From NCBI GenBank assembly GCA_905234535.1, contig CAJOII010000009.1, positions 1 through 38,783 of the forward strand: a stretch of DNA of 38,783 bases, given 5' to 3'. Of the stretch, positions 34,093 through 38,783 are shown in pieces (the first letter of the stretch is position 1; every line of letters begins with the position of its first letter). The DNA comes from an uncultured Ruminococcus sp. (lineage in GTDB: Bacteria; Bacillota; Clostridia; Oscillospirales; Acutalibacteraceae). The position numbers and the translations under genes are program-made. The notes beneath the pieces are model-generated. The model made no database searches. It was given only the letters and a program-made list of their open reading frames with translations, and was not told the DNA's origin.

Positions 34093-34355
34093 TCAGCGGG
34101 ACACGGCGGGCTGACTCAGCGGCTTTCCGTTTGTCCGTTGTTTGCTGCAGATCTTTGTACTTTTTTGAATTTGCCGGAGGTTCTCCGCGCCTTGTCCGTA
34201 TCGTCGCGGACGAAAGGCTTCCGACATACTTCGCGCCGCGCGACTTGTTTTCGACAAAGCCCTGACATCTTCAGAGGACAGCCCGGGAACAGGCCGATTT
34301 TATGCGGAAATTCTTCCGTCCCGCGCAGCCGTTCCATCAGCTTCTCTTCAGACAT
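34093..34355 (-). pseudogene. Frameshifted, N-terminally truncated DUF3793 remnant
   Basis: The ATG frame at 34355 gives 79 residues that start well (EEKLMERL, EFPHKIGLFPG, the FPHEIGLFLGYP hallmark of DUF3793) and then wander. The lost family sequence continues in other frames: SEDVR, then GFVENKSRGAKYVGS, then FVRDDTDKARRTSGKFKK back in the first frame, then KICSKQRTNGKPLSQ up to a TGA at 34093-34095. Four consecutive shifts in the same direction fit four one-base deletions. Only the last ~85 of the ~190 residues are represented. It sits first behind an intact promoter and operators. Confidence 0.75.
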
Positions 34356-34370
34356 ATGATCACTTCTTCT

Positions 34371-34394
34371 GCTAAGAAGTTAGCGATTGCTAAC
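34371..34394 (-). promoter_or_regulatory. Second GTTAGC/GCTAAC operator
   Basis: GTTAGCGATTGCTAAC (34379-34394) is a 6-4-6 palindrome; the overlapping GCTAAGAAGTTAGC (34371-34384) has inverted half-sites. Both lie in the leader just upstream of the DUF3793 remnant. Confidence 0.6.
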
Positions 34395-34468
34395 CAACGC
34401 TAAAAATATTTCGTTATCTTTAGATAGACGGAAACATAATGGAGATCCACTTTGTTGGCGGCACTGCT

Positions 34469-34486
34469 GGTTAGCTTCTGCTAACC
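34469..34486 (-). promoter_or_regulatory. GGTTAGC/GCTAACC operator over the transcription start
   Basis: GGTTAGCAGAAGCTAACC on the minus strand is a 7-4-7 palindrome two bases after the -10, covering the predicted transcription start near 34482. Its GGTTAG half-site resembles the DtxR/IdeR iron box, though the spacing differs, so I infer a metal-responsive repressor. Confidence 0.65.
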
Positions 34487-34488
34487 AT

Positions 34489-34517
34489 ATTATATATGAT
34501 CTCGAGTATTTTGTCAA
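34489..34517 (-). promoter_or_regulatory. Perfect consensus promoter of the HMA-ABC operon
   Basis: Minus strand TTGACA (34512-34517), exactly 17 bp, TATAAT (34489-34494). It lies directly after the stop of the FliB-like gene. Confidence 0.92.
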
Positions 34518-34519
34518 GG

Positions 34520-35491
34520 CTATTTCATCAGATTATTGATGTCCGACAGCGGCCCAAAGGAAAATATATCAAAAAGCCGCTCGATGTTTTCATCACTTTG
34601 CTCGATCTCCTTGGAATACATCTGCGCCGCTTCATACAGGGCGAGATGGTTCTCACGCGAAAGATTGGAGACGATGACCGCGGAGACGATCATGAACGCG
34701 ACGGGAGAGATCACATCAAGCGTGTCGACGCTTTTGAGCCAGTAGCGGAACAAATCATACAGCGCAAGACGCGTCAGCTCCGCTTCCTGACTCGAAAAGT
34801 CGGCTTTGTGAGCTGCTCGTACGATCTTATCGCGATCGCGGTCGTCGATGTATTCCAGCTGATCGAACAACGCGGGTAGGTCTTCTCGCAGACCCGGCAC
34901 TTCGGAAGATTCCTTCCGTGGATACAGGCGGGCTTGGACCGCTTCGGCGTATGAGAGACAATCGCGCAGCCGATCGGCAAGGGCTTTGTCTGCCGCGAGA
35001 AGATCTGCGCACCTTTGGCGAGATACGAGAAGCAGCCGCGTCACATCTGTGTCGCAGTCCTCACAGCCTGAGGCGTCTGTCTGCGTGAATGCGGAATATG
35101 CGTTATCGGTACTCAGGATCAGCCGCGCCGCCTCAGGACAGGCAAGCGCGAGGGTGTGTTCCGTCATATCCTCATATTCCATTGTCAGTCTCGGAAATTT
35201 CGCGCAGGTCTCACAAAGGTGTTCTTCACCCAGCTTTCTGTAGATATCGCACAGCTTATCCTCGCCCCAGAAGGGACAATTTTTGTTGTCAGCGAGGCGA
35301 AAGATACGATCGCCGTCGCTGTCGGAGATGATCGCCTCTCTGAGCTGTTTTCCGAGATCTCCATTGACAGAGCGATAAAAGCGCTCGGTGTCGCTGTCGA
35401 TGACCACATCCCATCCGCGGCAGCAGCTGTCGGGACAGTCGGCGGCAATACAAAGAAAGGATTCATAATAAGCGGGATAGTAATGCTTCAT
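34520..35491 (-). CDS. FliB/YkgJ-like Cys-rich protein (putative lysine N-methylase)
   Basis: 323 residues. The N-terminus matches the flagellin lysine-N-methylase (FliB) family: CIAADCPDSCCRGWDVVID, then CPFWGEDKLC and LCETCAKFPR, a cysteine set thought to bind a metal or Fe-S cluster. The rest is helical with no clear motif. FliB methylates flagellin in Salmonella and may act on other proteins; no flagellar gene is nearby, so the substrate is open. I start at the ATG at 35491 (GAGGAAC just before); ATGs at 35503 and 35515 are alternatives. Own promoter. Confidence 0.72.
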   Translation of the reverse strand: MKHYYPAYYESFLCIAADCPDSCCRGWDVVIDSDTERFYRSVNGDLGKQLREAIISDSDGDRIFRLADNKNCPFWGEDKLCDIYRKLGEEHLCETCAKFPRLTMEYEDMTEHTLALACPEAARLILSTDNAYSAFTQTDASGCEDCDTDVTRLLLVSRQRCADLLAADKALADRLRDCLSYAEAVQARLYPRKESSEVPGLREDLPALFDQLEYIDDRDRDKIVRAAHKADFSSQEAELTRLALYDLFRYWLKSVDTLDVISPVAFMIVSAVIVSNLSRENHLALYEAAQMYSKEIEQSDENIERLFDIFSFGPLSDINNLMK

Positions 35492-35545
35492 AGCGTTCCT
35501 CATTTTTTCGGTCATTATCGCTAAATTCCGATTTCTCTTACTAAG

Positions 35546-35574
35546 ATTATAGCAAACAACCTTTGTCTTGTCTA
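35546..35574 (-). promoter_or_regulatory. Promoter of the FliB-like gene
   Basis: Minus strand TAGACA (35569-35574), 17-bp spacer, TATAAT (35546-35551). Confidence 0.7.
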
Positions 35575-35581
35575 TTACAAA

Positions 35582-35610
35582 ACTCCAAACAGCGATCTGC
35601 CGTCCGGAGT
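35582..35610 (-). terminator. Weak terminator after the cupin gene
   Basis: ACTCC (35582-35586) and GGAGT (35606-35610) with an inner CAG/CTG pairing; TTTTG follows on the minus strand. The stem is interrupted, so confidence is limited. Confidence 0.45.
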
Positions 35611-35619
35611 CTTTTTGCA

Positions 35620-36270
35620 TTATTCCAATGTCATCAGCAGCGCCATTTTAAATCTGCCGTCTGCTTTGACCCAATGCTTGCCGCCTGCGGCGAACTTAAA
35701 GTTTTCACCTGCCTTTATGGGGTGTTTCTTACCCTCATAGCCGATGATACCCTTGCCCTCAAGAGCGACGATCAGCGCTTCGCCGGGAGCGGCATGCTCG
35801 GAGAGTCCTGTGCCTTCGTCAAAGCTCATGATAACGAACTTCATCTTCTCATTATGAGCGACATCCATATTGATGATCTTGCCGTCCTGATAGGGTAACA
35901 GCTCTGCGAGCTTGAATACTTCTCCTGATTTTACCGCGTTATTCATGGTGTTCCTCCTGATTGATATTTCTGTATAAATTGCTCTGGTGTTCGTTCTCAT
36001 TCCGACGGGAGTGTCGGTTGGTGTGAGGATACAATCGCCCTCACGGAGCGTCCAAATATCCTTGTCGGTATAGACCTCCAACCTGCCCTCGTGGAGCAGG
36101 ATCAGCTTGTAATAGCCGTAGATCTCGGCGCTGATGTCAGTGTTCTCGGCAAGTGAGAAATGGGAGATATAGTCCTCGCCGTTGTCATAGACAGCTTTCG
36201 ATATGGTACAGCCTGCTATCGGCTGATTATCCTTTGCAATACAGAATACCGCTCCTGTTTTCTCGTTCAT
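35620..36270 (-). CDS. Double-cupin protein
   Basis: 216 residues with two small beta-barrels: first about 40-105 (YKLILLHEGRLEVY, LREGDCILTPTDTPVGM), second about 130-212 (MSFDEGTGLSEHAAPGEALIVALEGKG and HPIKAGENFKFAAGGKHWVKA). The second keeps E-H and late His residues expected of a metal cupin. No catalytic assignment is possible; it could sense or bind a small ligand. GGAGGACAAC leads to the ATG at 36270, 10 bases after the ferredoxin-like gene, so the two form an operon divergent from the Crp/Fnr gene. Confidence 0.8.
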   Translation of the reverse strand: MNEKTGAVFCIAKDNQPIAGCTISKAVYDNGEDYISHFSLAENTDISAEIYGYYKLILLHEGRLEVYTDKDIWTLREGDCILTPTDTPVGMRTNTRAIYTEISIRRNTMNNAVKSGEVFKLAELLPYQDGKIINMDVAHNEKMKFVIMSFDEGTGLSEHAAPGEALIVALEGKGIIGYEGKKHPIKAGENFKFAAGGKHWVKADGRFKMALLMTLE

Positions 36271-36280
36271 GTTGTCCTCC

Positions 36281-36988
36281 TCAGTCGAGGATCCGTCCGT
36301 CGCGGGAAATGGTCACGACCTGCCACGGAATGAACTTTCCGCTGTTTCTGAGCGCGTTCTCTGCCGCTCTCTGCAGCCCTCCGCAGCATGGCACCTCCAT
36401 GCGCACGAGGGTGACGCTCTTGATGTCGTTATTACGGATGATCTCGGTCAGCTTTTCGGTGTAGTCCACCATATCGAGCTTCGGACAGCCAATCAGGGTG
36501 ATCTTGCCCTTCATAAAATCCTCATGCATATTTGCGTAGGCGTAAGCGGTGCAGTCGGCTGCAATCAGCAGCTTTGCGCCCTCATAGAATGGCGCCTGCT
36601 TCGGCAGCAGCTTAATCTGGCACGGCCACTGGTTGAGTCGGGACACCGGCTTGCCGGTGAACACAGGTGTTTTTTCGACTTCGGGCTTATCCAAGGTCAT
36701 GAATCTTGAACCGGGACAGCCCTGATGATGCATTTGTTCCTTCATTTTCTTTTCCTCCTGTGCCTGCTTGACGGCTTTCTCGTCGTATTCGGGAGCCTCG
36801 CGCTCCTCAAAGGTGATCGCTCCGGTGGGACAGCTCGGCAGACAATCGCCGAAGCCGTCGCAGAAGTTCTCGCGCATCAGCTTTGCCTTGCCGTTCACCA
36901 TCTCGATCGCGCCCTCGTGACAGGCGTTGGCGCACGCGCCGCAGCCGTTGCATTTTTCTTCGTCTATATGGATGATCTTTCTTATCAT
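36281..36988 (-). CDS. 4Fe-4S ferredoxin-type protein with C-terminal Cys-rich domain
   Basis: 235 residues. The first cluster motif CNGCGACANAC is complete. The second, CDGFGDCLPSCP, has Phe where the second cysteine of CxxCxxCxxxCP is expected, leaving three ligands. A linker follows, then a domain with IAADCTAYAY, LIGCPKLD and VPCCGG that suggests a further metal or thiol site. Probable electron carrier or redox sensor for the cupin partner. AAGGAGGT precedes the ATG. The promoter has a good -10, a poor -35 and a palindrome at about -41.5, so it is probably activated by the divergent Crp/Fnr protein. Confidence 0.85.
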   Translation of the reverse strand: MIRKIIHIDEEKCNGCGACANACHEGAIEMVNGKAKLMRENFCDGFGDCLPSCPTGAITFEEREAPEYDEKAVKQAQEEKKMKEQMHHQGCPGSRFMTLDKPEVEKTPVFTGKPVSRLNQWPCQIKLLPKQAPFYEGAKLLIAADCTAYAYANMHEDFMKGKITLIGCPKLDMVDYTEKLTEIIRNNDIKSVTLVRMEVPCCGGLQRAAENALRNSGKFIPWQVVTISRDGRILD

Positions 36989-37001
36989 AGCGAATACCTC
37001 C

Positions 37002-37030
37002 TTGACTTTCTGAGATGATTATACTATGAT
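37002..37030 (+). promoter_or_regulatory. Promoter of the Crp/Fnr-family gene
   Basis: TTGACT (37002-37007), 17-bp spacer, TATGAT (37025-37030). The predicted start is near 37037, so the palindrome at 37046-37059 is just downstream and could autorepress. Confidence 0.75.
37018..37023 (-). promoter_or_regulatory. Activator-type promoter of the ferredoxin-cupin operon
   Basis: Minus-strand TATAAT (37018-37023) with no recognisable -35 at 16-18 bp. The predicted start is near 37011. Confidence 0.65.
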
Positions 37031-37045
37031 TCTCTTATCAAGTAT

Positions 37046-37059
37046 GTTGTAATTACAAC
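37046..37059. promoter_or_regulatory. Palindromic Crp/Fnr-type operator
   Basis: GTTGTAATTACAAC is a perfect 14-bp palindrome, like TTGxxA-N-TxxCAA sites of Crp/Fnr regulators. Its centre is 41.5 bases from the predicted minus-strand start, the class-II activation position. Confidence 0.75.
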
Positions 37060-37073
37060 GAAACGGAGAAAAG

Positions 37074-37715
37074 ATGATAAATTCTGTTTTATTCAAGGGC
37101 ATGACCGAAAGCGAGATCGGACAATGCCTAAGATCGCTCAAAGCAACAGAGAAAGAGTACAAGAAGGACGCGCTGATCCTCACGGCGGGAGACAGCACCA
37201 AGCGGTTCGGGCTGGTGCTCTGTGGCAGTGTAACGGTCGAGAGCAACGATGTATGGGGCAACCGCACGATCCTCAGCCATGTCGGTGAGGGACAGTTCTT
37301 TGCCGAGACATACGCCTTGCTCGAAGACGAGACCCTGCTCGTGGATGTAAGAGCAAATGAAAACTGCCGAGTGATGTTCTTCACCGTCGGCAGTCTAAAT
37401 TCGATCCGATCCATTAACGAGAGTTGGGCGTTCAAGTTCCTCTGCAATCTGCTGGAGATCTCCGCGCACAAAAACATCGCGCTGTCGGGCAGGAGCTTTC
37501 ACATCTCGCCGCGCACCATCCGTGAGCGCATCCTCTCCTACCTCAACACCGTGTCGCTGCAAAAGCACAGCACAGACTTCGTCATCCCCTTCGACCGTCA
37601 GCAGATGGCAGACTATCTCAATGTCGACCGCTCCGCATTATCCAACGAGCTGAGCCGGCTGCAAAGGGAAGGCGTCATCCGATTTCATAAAAGTCATTTT
37701 ACACTGTGCCGATGA
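37074..37715 (+). CDS. Crp/Fnr-family transcriptional regulator
   Basis: 213 residues. Cyclic-nucleotide-binding-like barrel about 10-125 (LILTAGDSTKRFGLVLCGSVTVE), dimer helix, then a winged helix-turn-helix about 150-213 with RQQMADYLNVDRSALSNELSRL, the recognition part of the family. It lacks the N-terminal Cys cluster of FNR, and the ligand pocket does not show the cAMP-binding RS motif, so the signal is unknown (HcpR-like nitrosative or redox sensing is one possibility). CGGAGAAAAG precedes the ATG. Divergent from the ferredoxin-cupin operon it likely controls. Confidence 0.88.
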   Translation: MINSVLFKGMTESEIGQCLRSLKATEKEYKKDALILTAGDSTKRFGLVLCGSVTVESNDVWGNRTILSHVGEGQFFAETYALLEDETLLVDVRANENCRVMFFTVGSLNSIRSINESWAFKFLCNLLEISAHKNIALSGRSFHISPRTIRERILSYLNTVSLQKHSTDFVIPFDRQQMADYLNVDRSALSNELSRLQREGVIRFHKSHFTLCR

Positions 37716-37779
37716 TCGCTGAACTTTACAAATCACTGCATACGGAGTATCATATAATCGAATGATCGGAGGTGAAAGC

Positions 37780-38193
37780 ATGGTCAAAGAACTGATACAC
37801 GACCCGCTGTTTTTGGGGATCAAATCGAAGCCCGCAACAAAGGAGGATATCCTCGTCGGGCGGGACTTGCTCGACACGCTCATGGCGCACCGTGAGACCT
37901 GTGTCGGCATGGCGGCAAATATGATAGGGATTACCAAGCGCATCATTGCGTTCGGCGATAACGGCAGATACACCGTGATGTATAACCCTGAGATTGTCAG
38001 CAAGTCCGGTAGCTACCAAACCGAGGAAGGCTGCCTCTCCCTGCTCGGCGGTCCCAGACCGACCACGCGATACAAAACCGTCCGCGTGAGGTATCAGGAC
38101 AACAGCTTCACATGGAAAACGGCGAGCTACACCGGCTTCACCGCACAGATCATCCAACACGAGATCGACCACTGCAACGGCATATTGATATAA
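37780..38193 (+). CDS. def: Peptide deformylase-like protein, variant motif 1
   Basis: 137 residues. Motif 2 EGCLSL (metal Cys) and motif 3 QHEIDHCNGIL (HExxH) are intact. Motif 1, usually GxGxAAxQ, is VGMAANM, so the oxyanion-stabilising Gln is Met. Deformylases remove the formyl group from nascent chains; this form may be a second, less active or retargeted copy. GGAGGTGA precedes the ATG at 37780 (an ATG at 37762 is upstream of that site). A TATAAT at 37749-37754 is a possible -10. Convergent with the MerR-TipAS gene. Confidence 0.82.
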   Translation: MVKELIHDPLFLGIKSKPATKEDILVGRDLLDTLMAHRETCVGMAANMIGITKRIIAFGDNGRYTVMYNPEIVSKSGSYQTEEGCLSLLGGPRPTTRYKTVRVRYQDNSFTWKTASYTGFTAQIIQHEIDHCNGILI

Positions 38194-38198
38194 GTTAA

Positions 38199-38231
38199 CG
38201 GTCAGGCAAGACACACCGTCAAGCCTGACCG
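38199..38231 (+). terminator. Terminator of the deformylase gene
   Basis: CGGTCAGGC (38199-38207) and GCCTGACCG (38223-38231), 9-bp stem, then CTTTTCTTG. It overlaps the last codons of the convergent MerR-family gene. Confidence 0.75.
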
Positions 38232-38783
38232 CTTTTCTTGATGCACCCGGCAGTATAGGCAGCGGTGCCTGCGCCGTGCTTATCAATATTCTTCGTAAAG
38301 CGTTCGTCGGCGACATACATCTGTCCGAGTCCCGATAGGATCTCGTCGGTGCAGGTGTACATCCGCTCGGTGATGAATTGCTTTAGTTTTTCGACTTGAA
38401 AACGCGCTCTTTCATCATCCGGAGCAACACCCTTCGCTTTCAGCTCAGCGAAACCCGCCATGATCGCGTCCATCCCGGCACGCAGCTCGCTCCAATCGTT
38501 CGCGGTGTAATTCGCAGTCCGTCGCTCACTCTCTTTGTAAGCCGCGGTATCGCCCCAGCGCTCGCGCGCTTCGTCCGCATACTGCTTCCTCGTTTTTTCA
38601 TATTCATTGTTCATTCCAAAATCCCTTTTCTCCGCGCTTTCGATCGCCGCAATCAGCTTTTCGAGTCTTTTCTTCTTCAGCACTAAAAGCTGACGCTGTT
38701 TTCGGAGCGCCTGTTCTTTGTCATAGTCGGGTGAACTGAGGATTTGTGCAATACTCTTCAAAGAAAAATCCAGCTCGCGGTAA
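38219..38783 (-). CDS. MerR-family regulator with TipAS ligand domain, 5' end outside the window
   Basis: Partial: the frame is open through base 38783, where it reads YRELDFSLKSIAQILSSPDY, the middle of a MerR DNA-binding domain, so the true start lies beyond the window. A long coiled helix follows (KEQALRKQRQLLVLKKKRLEKL), then a TipAS-like domain: W-x-DTAAYKESERR, NDWSELRAGMDAIM and YVADERFTKNIDKHGAG-TAAY. TipAS domains bind thiopeptides and other drugs and switch on export or self genes. Convergent with the deformylase-like gene. Confidence 0.82.
   Translation of the reverse strand, partial: YRELDFSLKSIAQILSSPDYDKEQALRKQRQLLVLKKKRLEKLIAAIESAEKRDFGMNNEYEKTRKQYADEARERWGDTAAYKESERRTANYTANDWSELRAGMDAIMAGFAELKAKGVAPDDERARFQVEKLKQFITERMYTCTDEILSGLGQMYVADERFTKNIDKHGAGTAAYTAGCIKKSGQA

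Overview
The window looks like chromosomal DNA of an anaerobic Clostridia member, most likely Oscillospiraceae/Ruminococcus-like. The evidence is a secreted dockerin protein, a CoA-dehydratase activase system, a FakAB/PlsX/ACP lipid operon, a lysine-riboswitch-controlled NhaC-type transporter, Gram-positive Shine-Dalgarno sequences and near-consensus sigma-A promoters, in moderately GC-rich DNA. I see no rRNA, tRNA, phage, transposase or CRISPR. The right edge cuts a gene.

Layout. 1-3.6 kb: a DUF1624 membrane acyltransferase-like gene (-), then a secreted dockerin / Thr-Glu-Ala linker / beta-helix protein (+). 3.6-10.5 kb: a TetR regulator (-) divergent from a six-gene lipid operon (+): GT28-like glycosyltransferase, fakA, fakB (DegV), a GNAT-fold protein, plsX, acpP. 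10.7-18.7 kb: a complete arginine operon on the minus strand, argG-H-C-J-B-D-F, behind a perfect consensus promoter studded with TGCATAAA half-sites (probable ArgR boxes). 18.9-20.9 kb: an NhaC-family transporter (LysW type) behind a lysine riboswitch with a transcription terminator. It carries an unusual CxxCxGxG zinc-finger-like loop. 20.9-26.3 kb: a formyltransferase-fold gene (-), then (+) a double-domain 2-hydroxyacyl-CoA dehydratase activase and a separate HgdB-like partner that is usually fused to it. 26.3-30.5 kb: an EamA transporter (+) and a TrpXYZ-like ABC uptake system (-). 30.7-34.5 kb: an operon (-) under a consensus promoter with GTTAGC/GCTAAC palindromes: a frameshifted DUF3793 remnant, an HMA metal-binding protein, and an ABC ATPase with its FtsX-type permease. 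34.5-38.8 kb: a FliB-like Cys-rich protein (-), a cupin and a ferredoxin-type protein (-) divergent from a Crp/Fnr regulator (+), a variant peptide deformylase (+), and a MerR-TipAS regulator (-) running off the window.

How they work together. FakA/FakB activate exogenous fatty acids to acyl-phosphate, PlsX makes the same intermediate from acyl-ACP, and ACP closes the loop. The TetR gene is a candidate local regulator. The arg operon carries the acetylated cyclic route (ArgJ recycles acetyl groups) from acetylglutamate to arginine. The Crp/Fnr protein probably activates the ferredoxin-cupin operon through a palindrome centred at about -41.5. The metal-box operon may link metal status to an ABC exporter.

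Most worth a second look: the lysine-riboswitch transporter with the CxxCxGxG loop; the GNAT protein embedded in the acyl-phosphate operon; the DUF3793 pseudogene under an apparently intact metal-box promoter; the class-II Crp/Fnr site; the fission of the activase/HgdB pair at a hairpin repeat; and the dockerin-tethered beta-helix protein. All functional statements are read from sequence motifs by eye. No database search was run.
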